Notes: generated from the letters alone by a model not told the origin. Positions 1 through 6,705 are shown, counted from the stretch's first letter. The stretch is DNA of 23,977 bases from JAOPZY01 sp036495025 (GCA_036495025.1 DASXNO010000036.1:1-23977); one strand, 5' to 3'. Program-made: numbers and translations.

Positions 1-707
1 AGGTCCAGGAGCTTGCCGGCCACGTCGCTGAGGTGACGGTCGACGTGGTCCTCGATGTGGCGCTGGTAGCGCGGCTGGCTCCAGCCGCCCTGATCGTGCC
101 GGCCCGGGACATCGTCATCCCGCTCCTCGAGGACCTCTTCGAGGGCGAACTCGTCCCCGCAAAAAATCCTCGCCCGGTCACGCTCGACGAGCGCGACGCA
201 GACCGCCCGGCTCGGGACCAGGACGGCCAGCGGCTCGAGGTAGGGCGCCGCCTCGACGGCCACCGCCGAGCTGACGGGCCGCGCCAGCTTGAAGATCTCG
301 AAGAGATCCCGGGGATTCGAGACGAAGATGGCGAGGCCATGAGCCCCGTCGTCCCAATCCGAATGCTCGAGGAGCCAGGCGCGAACCTTCTGGACGTCCT
401 TGCGCAGCTCCTTGCGGTCGGGCTCGGCCTCCTCCTCGACCCGGCTCGCCGCCTGGTCCATGAGGGAGACGACCTCCGACTGGCGGTCCCGGGGCGTGGG
501 GAACTGGCCGGGGTCGAGGTTGATGAAGACGCTGAGGACCTTGGGGCCCGCCCCGAGCGCCGCCAGTTGCTCAAGGGTGGAGCGGTCCGTGGCCTCGAGC
601 TGCGGATCGATCCGGCTCGCAGCCCGTTTCAGGATCTTCGGGTCGACCCTCTTCAGCTTGGGGTAGAGATCCTGCTGCCGCTTGTCGACCGTCGACTTCT
701 CGACCAT
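1..707 (-). CDS. Bacterial eRF1-domain (baeRF/Vms1-like) protein, 3' end outside window
   Basis: The reading frame opens at ATG 707 with a GAAGGAGG ribosome site just upstream and runs open for about 235 codons off the left edge, so the C-terminus is missing. The visible part has a charged N-terminal helix, a beta-alpha region (KVLSVFINLDPG, residues 56-67), a strongly charged helix (about 88-110) and the segment GGWSQPRYQRHIEDHVDRHL (207-226). That last segment is a hallmark of bacterial relatives of archaeo-eukaryotic release factor 1, where it occupies the place of the GGQ loop. Family members are proposed to act on stalled ribosomes or peptidyl-tRNA; this is family knowledge and no activity is shown here. 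The gene lies 123 nt downstream of the PPK2 gene on the same strand, so co-transcription is possible. The assignment rests on the GGWSQ...DRHL motif and the general layout. Confidence 0.8.
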   Translation of the reverse strand, partial: MVEKSTVDKRQQDLYPKLKRVDPKILKRAASRIDPQLEATDRSTLEQLAALGAGPKVLSVFINLDPGQFPTPRDRQSEVVSLMDQAASRVEEEAEPDRKELRKDVQKVRAWLLEHSDWDDGAHGLAIFVSNPRDLFEIFKLARPVSSAVAVEAAPYLEPLAVLVPSRAVCVALVERDRARIFCGDEFALEEVLEERDDDVPGRHDQGGWSQPRYQRHIEDHVDRHLSDVAGKLLD

Positions 708-830
708 GGCCGCCTCCTTCCTGGCGCGACTCGACGGCCCGCCTTGCCCCCACCATAGCGCCGGTGCGGCTGGACAACCCCACGCGATCACGTGGTGCCG
801 GGCGCCGGTCGACCGGCCGATGCGCCGCCC

Positions 831-1643
831 CTACTCGATGGTGGCCGGCAGGTCCTCCATGGGCTCCGGGTACCGGGGGTCCATACGGGACAGGGTCTTG
901 ACCAGGATCCGGCTGACCACCCAGTTCCGGTACCACTTGTGGTCGGCAGGGATGACGTACCAGGGTGCGAGCTCGGTCGAGGTCGTCTCGAGCGCGTCCC
1001 GGTAGGCCTCCATGTACTCGTCCCAGTGCCGGCGCGCCTCGAGGTCAGCGGCGCGGAACTTCCACCGCTTCTTGGGGTCGTCGAGGCGGGCCTGGAGGCG
1101 ACGGCGCTGCTCTTCCTTCGAGATGTGCAGGTAGATCTTGACGACCGTGGTGCCGCCGTGGTCGAGGGTCCGCTCGAAGGCGTTGATGAGGTCGTAGCGG
1201 GCCTTCCACACCTTCTCCGGCACCAGGCCGAGCACCCGCGCCGCGAGGACATCCTCGTAGTGCGACCGGTTGAAGATGCCGATCTCGCCGGATCTGGGCA
1301 CCGCCCGGTGGACCCGCCAGAGGAAATCGTGCTCCATCTCCTCGCCCACGGGCGCCTTGAAGGACGCCACCCTGGTCCCCTGAGGGTTGACCCCTCGGAA
1401 GACGTGGCGGATCGTGCCGTCCTTCCCGCCGCCGTCGAGCGCCTGGAGGACCACCAGCAGCGACCGGTCGTGCGCCGCCCACAAGCGGTCCTGGAGGCCG
1501 GCAAGCCGCTCATGGAAGGCGGGCAGCGTGGACAGCGTCTCGGCCTTGTCGCCGGGGGCACCGGGGGTCGAGGAAGGATCGATGCTCGCCAGCTTCACCG
1601 GCCTCCCGGGCTGGACGCGCCACCGCTCGGGCATGGCGGTCAT
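831..1643 (-). CDS. ppk2: PPK2-family polyphosphate kinase
   Basis: This 270-residue single-domain protein transfers phosphate between inorganic polyphosphate and nucleotides in the cytoplasm. The Walker A-like loop is DGGGKDGT (residues 70-77). It is followed by the PPK2 signature around IGIFNRSHYEDVL (121-133) and the lid-like segment DDPKKRWKFRAADLEARR (188-205), with a conserved WDEYMEAY helix (207-214) and a terminal WYVIPADHKWYRNW block (228-241). The length fits one-domain PPK2 enzymes. Whether it phosphorylates nucleoside mono- or diphosphates (class I, II or III) cannot be decided from sequence reading alone. ATG 1643 is used; an in-frame ATG three codons later (1634) is equally plausible because neither has a strong ribosome site. 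It lies upstream of the eRF1-domain gene on the same strand. Confidence 0.93.
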   Translation of the reverse strand: MTAMPERWRVQPGRPVKLASIDPSSTPGAPGDKAETLSTLPAFHERLAGLQDRLWAAHDRSLLVVLQALDGGGKDGTIRHVFRGVNPQGTRVASFKAPVGEEMEHDFLWRVHRAVPRSGEIGIFNRSHYEDVLAARVLGLVPEKVWKARYDLINAFERTLDHGGTTVVKIYLHISKEEQRRRLQARLDDPKKRWKFRAADLEARRHWDEYMEAYRDALETTSTELAPWYVIPADHKWYRNWVVSRILVKTLSRMDPRYPEPMEDLPATIE

Positions 1644-1738
1644 TTGAGCACACCACGCCCGAGCAGCGCACGCCCTGTCTCCCCCTGGGCGGTGGGCCGA
1701 TCGACAATGCGGGATTCAGCCCGGTTCGAGAGCTGGGT

Positions 1739-2590
1739 TCAGAAGAGGTGGGAGAGCAACGATGCGATCGTGGAGATGACGCCATGGCCGTGATCGGCCG
1801 GAGCGGTGGGGGTTGCCTTGGCAGGGGCACCGGCGGTGGCCGGCGGGAGCGGGTCGAGGATCGGCGTGGCGACGGGGATCGGGGTCGGCGTGGGGCGGGG
1901 GGTGCCCTTCTCGGTGCCGGGGACGTGGCTTGGGGACGGAGCCGTGTCGGAGGGCCGGGGCTTGGGGGTGGACCCTGGCTCGGTGTGCGACGGTGACGGC
2001 GTGGGCACGACCGGCCGGTGGATCGGGGTCGTCAGCTTCGGGTCGGGGCTGGTCACCTTCGGGTCGGGAACCGTCACGTGCGGTGCGTACGTGACCCTGG
2101 GGGCCGGCAAGGTGGGTACAGGGGCCGGGGGAGCGGCACCCGTCCCCATGAAATCCTCGGTGACCCAGATCGTGCCCCCGGCGGCGTCGACCACGCCGAC
2201 ACCGACCGTCGTGTAGGCCGGGTCAAGGATGTTCCTGCGGTGCTCCGGCGAGTTCATGAACGCCTGGGCGATGGCGTCGCAGGTGGGGCCCATGCCGACG
2301 TTCTCGCCGAGTGCCTGCCATCTCGACGGAGCGAGCTTGCTGAGGTCGGCGTCGTGGAAGAGCTGGCCGGCCGTCGCCATCGTCTGCGACCAGGCCCGGG
2401 AGATCCGGAGCAGGTCGGCCTGAACGGAGAGGGGAGCGGCGCCCGCCGCGCTCCGGGCAGCGTTGATGGCCGAGAGGAAGCAGGACTCCTCGCCGGTGGA
2501 CGAGGCCGAAGCGGGCACAAGCCCATGCAGCGCAAGCGCTCCCACTGTCCCTGCGATCATCAGACTACGGACTGCCCCGGGGTGCTTCAA
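1739..2590 (-). CDS. Secreted CAP-domain (SCP/YkwD-like) protein, copy 1
   Basis: The start is TTG 2590, preceded at 5 nt by AAAGGAGG. The 283-residue product has an N-terminal signal peptide (about residues 1-30, ending PASASS) and a CAP domain at about 36-150. The usual cavity residues are visible: H79 (QLFHD), E96 (LGENVG), H117 (SPEHRRN) and E145 (VTEDF). C37 and C104 could form a disulfide. The remainder is a Pro/Thr/Ser-rich tail with repeated DPKVT/DPKLT segments, ending in a short hydrophobic helix (HGVISTIASLLSHLF) that might anchor or oligomerise the protein. Bacterial CAP proteins are extracellular and mostly of unknown activity. The gene lies directly downstream of a paralogue (2900-3748), and its leader holds a c-di-GMP riboswitch. 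Confidence 0.92.
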   Translation of the reverse strand: MKHPGAVRSLMIAGTVGALALHGLVPASASSTGEESCFLSAINAARSAAGAAPLSVQADLLRISRAWSQTMATAGQLFHDADLSKLAPSRWQALGENVGMGPTCDAIAQAFMNSPEHRRNILDPAYTTVGVGVVDAAGGTIWVTEDFMGTGAAPPAPVPTLPAPRVTYAPHVTVPDPKVTSPDPKLTTPIHRPVVPTPSPSHTEPGSTPKPRPSDTAPSPSHVPGTEKGTPRPTPTPIPVATPILDPLPPATAGAPAKATPTAPADHGHGVISTIASLLSHLF

Positions 2591-2592
2591 CA

Positions 2593-2600
2593 GGACCTCC
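2593..2600 (-). promoter_or_regulatory. Shine-Dalgarno of CAP copy 1, target of possible riboswitch pairing
   Basis: On the minus strand the sequence AAAGGAGGTCC precedes the TTG start at 2590. The eight bases GGAGGTCC (2600-2593) are perfectly complementary to GGACCTCC at 2640-2633, which lies inside the riboswitch. This offers a direct way to hide or expose the ribosome site. Confidence 0.7.
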
Positions 2601-2690
2601 TTTGGCGGTCTGGCGGCCTCTGCCCGTGGGCGGGAGGTCCATGACTTTGCGTCCCCGGGTCACCCCGGGTTTGCCTTTGTCGTGAGGCCC
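2601..2690 (-). ncRNA. Cyclic di-GMP-I (GEMM-I) riboswitch in leader of CAP copy 1
   Basis: Read on the minus strand, the leader holds the GEMM-I landmarks in order. A TCACGACAAAGGCAAACC block comes first (2685-2668). A 6-bp hairpin CCCGGG/CCCGGG follows, closed by a GTGA tetraloop of the GNRA type (2669-2654). Next is GGGACGCAAAG (about 2655-2645), then a second hairpin arm GTCATGGACCT...AGAGGCC, and a terminal GGCCGCCAGACCGCC (2618-2604). That last segment occupies the place of the GCCGGGTTACCG-like 3' block of known aptamers. Known GEMM-I RNAs bind c-di-GMP; binding here is inferred from these motifs. Only 3 nt separate the aptamer from the Shine-Dalgarno, and no U-rich terminator tail is seen, so translational control is likelier than termination. 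Exact ends are approximate. A 7-bp hairpin (GGCCCTG/CAGGGCC, 2687-2703) lies just 5' of it. Confidence 0.85.
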
Positions 2691-2899
2691 TGGTTCAGGG
2701 CCTTCGTGGTGCTGCACCGAGTACATCGGCACGACGTCCCGGGCTCTGCATGGCCCGGCAACGTCAAAACGGCGGCCGCAGGAGGAGCCTCCCTGGGGGA
2801 GGCAACCCTGGGGCGGCCTGAGGCCCGAAGTCGGTCACCCGTAGGGCGCACCGGGCGCCCGGCCAAGCCGCACCGCGAGAGAAGTTGCCGAGCGATTCG

Positions 2900-3748
2900 T
2901 TACCGGGCGAAGAAGGTGTCGAGGGCGTTGACGATGCCACCCAGGATGCCCTTCTGAATACCGACCTTCGGGGGAACATCGCCCTGGACGGGAAGGGCGG
3001 GGTCCATGATCGGCAGGGCGACCGGCACCGGGCTGGCCTTCGGCGCTGGGGCGGCCGGGGGGTTCGGGGCGGCAGGCGGGCTGTCCCTGGGGGCAGGGAC
3101 ACTCGTGGGGTTGGGAACAGGGATGGGAACGGGGACGGCGACGGGGGCCGGGGCGGCGGGCTCGGCGACCGGAGGCGGGGGTGGGGGCGGTGCCACCGGC
3201 ACGGGGGCGGCGGCCTCCACTGGCCTCGGGGCGGGGCCGTGTGCGGCCTGAACGGAGGCACCCCCGGTGCCCATGAAGTCCTCGGTGACGTACATCAGGC
3301 CGTCGGGGCCGTCGACGACCCCGACGCCCAACGACGAGTAGCTGGGGTCGAGGATGTTCTTGAGGTGGTCGGGCGAGCCCATGAACGCCTGGCTGACAGA
3401 GTCGCACGTCGGGCCGAAGCCGACGTTCTCGCCGAGGGAACTCCAGTCGGGCGGGGCGAGGTCCGCGACGTTGGGGTTATGGGAAATGTCGCCGGACGCC
3501 GCCATGGTCGCCGACCAGACGCGGGCGACCCGGAGGAGGTCGCCGTCGGTGCCGAGCGGGGCAAATCCCGCCGACGAGCGGGCAGCATTGATCGCAGCGA
3601 CAAAGCACGACTCCCCCGGTACGTCGGCTGCCGAGGAGGTGCCGGAGCTCCGGAGCGGCAGGCTCGATCCGGCGCCTTGACGGGCGCCCTGGGCCGCCCC
3701 CGCCATGGCGACGAGCATGAGGGTGCAGACGGACCGGGCATACTTCAC
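2900..3748 (-). CDS. Secreted CAP-domain (SCP/YkwD-like) protein, copy 2
   Basis: The start is GTG 3748, with GGAGG 6 nt upstream. The 282-residue product is paralogous to the protein encoded at 1739-2590: same order of signal peptide, CAP domain (about 47-160), low-complexity tail and C-terminal hydrophobic helix (GGIVNALDTFFAR). Cavity residues are H90 (DISHN), E107 (LGENVG), H128 (SPDHLKN) and E156 (VTEDF); C48 and C115 match the cysteines of copy 1. The tail is rich in Pro, Ala and Val, with a run of seven prolines near residue 190. Compared with copy 1 the segment after the signal peptide is longer (AAQGARQGAGSSLPLRSS), and its DNA (3667-3695) matches a repeat found in two other genes of the window. 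The protein is probably exported; its biochemical role is unknown. Confidence 0.92.
   Translation of the reverse strand: MKYARSVCTLMLVAMAGAAQGARQGAGSSLPLRSSGTSSAADVPGESCFVAAINAARSSAGFAPLGTDGDLLRVARVWSATMAASGDISHNPNVADLAPPDWSSLGENVGFGPTCDSVSQAFMGSPDHLKNILDPSYSSLGVGVVDGPDGLMYVTEDFMGTGGASVQAAHGPAPRPVEAAAPVPVAPPPPPPPVAEPAAPAPVAVPVPIPVPNPTSVPAPRDSPPAAPNPPAAPAPKASPVPVALPIMDPALPVQGDVPPKVGIQKGILGGIVNALDTFFAR
3667..3695 (+). repeat. GGCGCC-flanked interspersed repeat, copy in CAP gene 2
   Basis: The plus strand reads ATCCGGCGCC-TTGACG-GGCGCCC, then TGGGCC. Apart from single-base differences this matches the repeat at 14564-14594 (ksgA) and 20568-20593. Here it is read antisense, in frame, as GARQGAGS just after the signal peptide of CAP copy 2. 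The two GGCGCC halves can form a short hairpin. Confidence 0.6.
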
Positions 3749-3762
3749 GGCTGGCCTCCATC

Positions 3763-3795
3763 GGCGGTCTGGCGGCCATCGGCGGTCTGGCGGCC
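3763..3795 (-). repeat. Tandem 18-bp repeat of the riboswitch 3' segment, leader of CAP copy 2
   Basis: GGCCGCCAGACCGCC (minus strand) occurs twice with an 18-bp period (3795-3781 and 3777-3763, separated by GAT). The same 15 bases form the 3' block of the c-di-GMP riboswitch at 2604-2618. In both leaders the segment sits 3 nt before the GGAGG ribosome site. The GCAAACC and GACGCAAAG blocks of the aptamer are not recognisable upstream of this copy, so a complete riboswitch cannot be claimed here. Confidence 0.8.
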
Positions 3796-4143
3796 TTCCG
3801 CATGCCCAGGACCTGGTTGAAGCTCTCCGCTTCTACATCGGCCCCGCACGGGGGAGGCGCATACCCCCATATGCACCAAAAATCAGGAATGCCTTCCCCC
3901 GGAAAGGCGCGGGCGGGCCGGAGTCTGCGATGGAAGCTCCCCGCCTGAGCCGGACCCAGATTTCCCGTACCGGCCAAGCCAGGCAGAGAATCCGGAGGGA
4001 CAAGGGAAATGTTAGGAAGCGCTCAAAGACGACAGCAGTTTTTACGGCCCGGTAACCCCACCGTAATCAGCGGTGCCTATAGTGAGCACCTGAAAACGTT
4101 CACCCGACGACGAACACCGATGGCGCAGACAGCCGGACAAAGA

Positions 4144-4173
4144 GAAGGGTCCGCCCGGCCAGACGGACCCTTC
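4144..4173. terminator. Perfect 10-bp hairpin, possible terminator or attenuator
   Basis: GAAGGGTCCG and CGGACCCTTC form a 10-bp perfect stem around a 10-nt loop. The plus strand lacks a T-run after it. Read on the minus strand, it is followed by TCTTTGTCC, a weak T-rich tail. Direction and function are therefore uncertain. Confidence 0.4.
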
Positions 4174-4440
4174 GCAATCTAGGCCGACCCCGCAGGGTAG
4201 CCCCGACTGCTCTCAGCTTACTGCGGTGCCGGCCCCAGCACAACGGCCTGAGAGGCCGGAGGGGAGGTATTCATGCCGTACAGAGAGCGACTGCAGAACC
4301 GGTCGAGGCGCCTCTGGTGACAGCCCGCTAGAGCTGCTCCGAGCCCACCGGAACCATGATCCCGGCCCGACTCTGAGGTCTCTTTTGGCATTCTTGCGCG
4401 CCGCCCACCCCCGACCACTCGACAAAGGAGGAACCCCCAC

Positions 4441-5556
4441 ATGGCACAGCGTTCCAGGACGAGGATGATCCCTGACGAGGCCAAGACCATGAACGTGACG
4501 ACCGACACGGAAGTAGCCGAAGGGCCGCTGGTCACCCCCGGCTTCAACCCGCTCGCAGACTTCGCCAACTTCGGCGACGCCGAGGCGTTGATGCTGCGGT
4601 ACCTGGGCAGCGACCTCGGGGTGTTCACCAAGGCAATGGCCGATGCGGTCTCCGGGTACATCACCACCCACCTGCCCCGCCTCGGCGTGTCCGGGGCCAC
4701 CGTCGACAAAGAGGTCGTCGAGGACTGGCTGGCCCGCAGCTCGACGGGGCCGTTCGACGAGAACTTTGCCGGCTACATCCGGGGACTGACCCACGTCGGC
4801 GGCGGGACCACGTTCCCCGGGATGTCCGTCCCGATACCGCCCCAGATGCTCGTCGCGCTGATTGCCTGGCTCGAGGGCCAGATCCTGCTCTACCTCGCGG
4901 ACGTCAGCGACACCATCACGCTCTCGGGCGTCGCCGGGGTCTGGATGGACGAGATGATGCTCCAGCTCGGCATCATGCTCGAGCCGGTCCTCACCAGCCC
5001 ACCCGGGCCTCGTGACTACGGTCAAGGACACAATGCGGAGCTGCATCCCTATGCCGACCTGGCGGGATTCGGCATGTCCGAGGGGCGGATTCTCGGGGAG
5101 ACCGGAGCCCTCCTGGAACCCGCGGCCGCCGGGGTCATCTCACTCGCCTACACCTACCTTCTCGGCAGACCCGAGTCCGCCGGCTTCTTCCAGGACCCGG
5201 ACCACCTGGCGATGCGCAAGTCGACCCTGAAGGGCTGGTGGAGCCGCACCTCCTCCGATCCCTTCGAAACCAAGGGCAACTTCGGGGAGTACATGCGGAA
5301 GGTGGCCAACTCCCACGTCAAGGGGGCCGGCGACGACCCCACCCGGGAGATCCCGGCGCAGCTGACCATCGCCCTCATGGGCTGGGTCCAGATGCGGGTG
5401 ATGACCGCCCTGAACACCATCGCCCTCGCCCCATCCGGAGAGGCCACCTTCGGGGAGCTGGGCGACCCCAGCGCCCTGGCGACGGTCGGCAAGGCGTGGA
5501 TGCAGATGCTCGCCCTTCAGTTGGGGGTCCTGATCGATCCTTACCTGACGGTGTGA
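4441..5556 (+). CDS. Tandem protoglobin-like (globin-coupled-sensor fold) protein
   Basis: ATG 4441 is preceded by AAAGGAGG at 9 nt. The 371-residue product holds two related all-helical units, about residues 45-184 and 205-369. Each has an N-terminal helix (YLGSDLGVFTKAMADAVSGY; ETGALLEPAAAGVISLAYTY), a Trp-containing helix followed by a similar segment (WLARSSTGPFDENF at 96-109; WWSRTSSDPFETKGNF at 266-281), and a His in a comparable place (GLTHVGGG, H118; NSHVKGAG, H292). A Gln-rich helix (PQMLVALIAWL; AQLTIALMGWV) and a final ALQLGVLIDPYL/LQLGIMLEPVL helix follow. The second unit resembles protoglobin/globin-coupled-sensor domains, with FFQDPDHLAMRKSTLKGWW and H292 at the proximal-His place. 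Heme binding is inferred. No kinase, cyclase or chemotaxis output domain, signal peptide or membrane segment is seen. A strong terminator follows, so it is probably transcribed alone. Confidence 0.75.
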   Translation: MAQRSRTRMIPDEAKTMNVTTDTEVAEGPLVTPGFNPLADFANFGDAEALMLRYLGSDLGVFTKAMADAVSGYITTHLPRLGVSGATVDKEVVEDWLARSSTGPFDENFAGYIRGLTHVGGGTTFPGMSVPIPPQMLVALIAWLEGQILLYLADVSDTITLSGVAGVWMDEMMLQLGIMLEPVLTSPPGPRDYGQGHNAELHPYADLAGFGMSEGRILGETGALLEPAAAGVISLAYTYLLGRPESAGFFQDPDHLAMRKSTLKGWWSRTSSDPFETKGNFGEYMRKVANSHVKGAGDDPTREIPAQLTIALMGWVQMRVMTALNTIALAPSGEATFGELGDPSALATVGKAWMQMLALQLGVLIDPYLTV

Positions 5557-5596
5557 GCCAGAAACCAGCTCTGACAGCAGGCTGATTACGAACGAT

Positions 5597-5615
5597 CCGG
5601 GGCTGGCTACCCCGG
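5597..5615 (+). other. Hairpin downstream of the protoglobin gene
   Basis: CCGGGG-ctggcta-CCCCGG forms a 6-bp perfect stem 40 nt after the stop codon. No T-run follows. It may stabilise the 3' end of the mRNA ahead of the main terminator at 5666. Confidence 0.35.
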
Positions 5616-5665
5616 TGAACCCGGGCCGGACGGGAGACCGGCCTGGGAGGCAGGGCAACGGACAT

Positions 5666-5703
5666 CCGAGGAGGCCGGGCAACCGGCCTCCTCGGCTTAT
5701 TTC
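5666..5703 (+). terminator. Intrinsic terminator of the protoglobin gene
   Basis: A 13-bp perfect stem (5666-5678 with 5683-5695, CCGAGGAGGCCGG) is closed by a GCAA tetraloop and followed by CTTATTT. It lies 110 nt after the protoglobin stop and ends just before the -10-like TAGCAT (5714-5719) of the next gene, separating the two transcription units. Confidence 0.85.
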
Positions 5704-5729
5704 ACAGGCCTGGTAGCATCGGGCCCACC

Positions 5730-6185
5730 ATGGCATTCACGTTGACCAGCCCCGCCTTTGCCAACAACGCCTTCATGCCCATCCAGTACACCTGCGACGG
5801 GGACAACATCTCGCCGCCGCTCACCTGGACCGATGTTCCCGAAGGCACCGTCGAGTTCGCCCTGCTTTTCGAGGACCCCGATGCCCCGGGCGGCACCCTC
5901 GTGCATTGGGTGCTGTTCGGCATCAGCCCCGACCTGGAGGGCCTCGAGGAGGGCAAGGCGCCCCCCGGCGCCCTGGGCGGGAAGAACGACTACGGGCGGA
6001 CCGATTGGTCGGGCCCGTGCCCCCCCATCGGAAAGGCGCACCGCTTCATCTTCACGCTGCTCGCCCTGGGCGAGCCGAGCGGCCTCGCCGAGGGAGCCAG
6101 CCCCCGCGACGACCTGCCCTATGCCCTGTCGGGGAAGGTCCTGGGCCAGACGCAGCTCACCGGGAAGTACGCCCGCAAGCGCTGA
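5730..6185 (+). CDS. YbhB/YbcL family PEBP (Raf-kinase-inhibitor-like) protein
   Basis: This is a 151-residue protein of the phosphatidylethanolamine-binding protein superfamily, bacterial YbhB/YbcL type. The family signatures are present: DGDNISPPLTW (23-33), FEDPDAPGG (47-55, the DPDAP ligand-pocket motif), VHWVLFGI (58-65), and GPCPPIGKAHRFIF (95-108, the GxCPP and HRY-like motif). No signal peptide is seen, so it is probably cytoplasmic; no substrate is known for bacterial members. ATG 5730 has no Shine-Dalgarno but has TAGCAT at 5714-5719, 10 nt upstream, which suggests a leaderless or very short-leader mRNA. Family identification is secure; function is unknown. Confidence 0.95.
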   Translation: MAFTLTSPAFANNAFMPIQYTCDGDNISPPLTWTDVPEGTVEFALLFEDPDAPGGTLVHWVLFGISPDLEGLEEGKAPPGALGGKNDYGRTDWSGPCPPIGKAHRFIFTLLALGEPSGLAEGASPRDDLPYALSGKVLGQTQLTGKYARKR

Positions 6186-6295
6186 AGCAGGGGCAGGCAG
6201 AAATAGTGCGAAGTCAGCCCCGGGCCCCCTCGCCCCGGTGCTAAGGTGAAGTGCGCCTCTCACCCGTTTGGCGGCCCGTTGAAGGAGATGGTCCC

Positions 6296-6637
6296 ATGGT
6301 AGATATCCTCACTCCCGGCCACATCATCCTGGTCCTCGTCGGGGCTCTCCTGATCTTCGGCCCGAAGCGCCTGCCGGACATCGGCAAGTCGCTCGGCAAG
6401 GGGATCCGGGAGTTCAAGGGGGCGCTCAACCACATCACCGACGACGAGCCGGCACCGTCCTCGGCGCCCGCCCCCACTCCGGCCCCCGCTCCGGCGTGGC
6501 CGCCGGCCCCGGTAGCGGCGCAGCCGCTCGACGTGCCTCCCGTCCCGCCGGCTGTCAGCCCGCCAGCCCCGGTCCTGCCCACCCCGCCCGCCCCGCCCCA
6601 GGGTCCCGTCGACACGCCTCCGGCTCCCCAGGCGTAG
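6296..6637 (+). CDS. tatA: TatA/TatB-type twin-arginine translocase subunit
   Basis: ATG 6296 is chosen because GAAGGAGA precedes it at a good distance; a longer in-frame reading from 6251 has no support. The 113-residue protein has one membrane helix (about 7-21, HIILVLVGALLIF), the hinge FGPKRLPDIGKSLG and an amphipathic helix (KGIREFKGALNHI). This is the TatA/TatB layout that builds the pore for export of folded proteins. About 65 residues of Pro/Ala-rich tail follow, as is common in actinobacterial TatA. TatA and TatB are hard to separate by eye; the short helix favours TatA. No tatC is in the window. The next gene is convergent. Confidence 0.88.
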   Translation: MVDILTPGHIILVLVGALLIFGPKRLPDIGKSLGKGIREFKGALNHITDDEPAPSSAPAPTPAPAPAWPPAPVAAQPLDVPPVPPAVSPPAPVLPTPPAPPQGPVDTPPAPQA

Positions 6638-6705
6638 CGACCGGCGTTTCTCCCCGCACCCAGAACGCACCCAGAGGCTGAGCCCAGCCCTCCGGCCCGG
6701 GGCCC

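Larger units (their letters stand above)
3749..4440. other. 692-nt divergent intergenic region with several hairpins
   Basis: This spacer separates the minus-strand CAP gene 2 from the plus-strand tandem protoglobin. No convincing gene is seen. It is more AT-rich around 4039-4083 than its surroundings. Visible structures are the duplicated 18-bp element (3763-3795); a hairpin-forming GGTGCATA/TATGCGCC on the minus strand near 3860-3880; an inverted repeat GGTGC-N8-GCACC around 4073-4090 that spans TATAGT (a possible -10); a perfect 10-bp hairpin (4144-4173); and CTCTCAG/CTGAGAG (4210-4216 with 4248-4254). If TATAGT is the promoter of the downstream gene, its leader would be about 350 nt long. 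I could not match this leader to a known riboswitch class. Confidence 0.5.

Noticed and set aside
4183..4208. Partial likeness to the 3' block of ydaO (c-di-AMP) riboswitches
   Set aside because: Only scattered CCGA/CCCG/CAG matches are present; the GGGGAACCC and following conserved parts of the motif are missing upstream.
4226..4468. An 80-codon plus-strand frame before the protoglobin gene
   Set aside because: It has no ribosome site, no recognisable domain and overlaps the strong ribosome site and start of the real gene.
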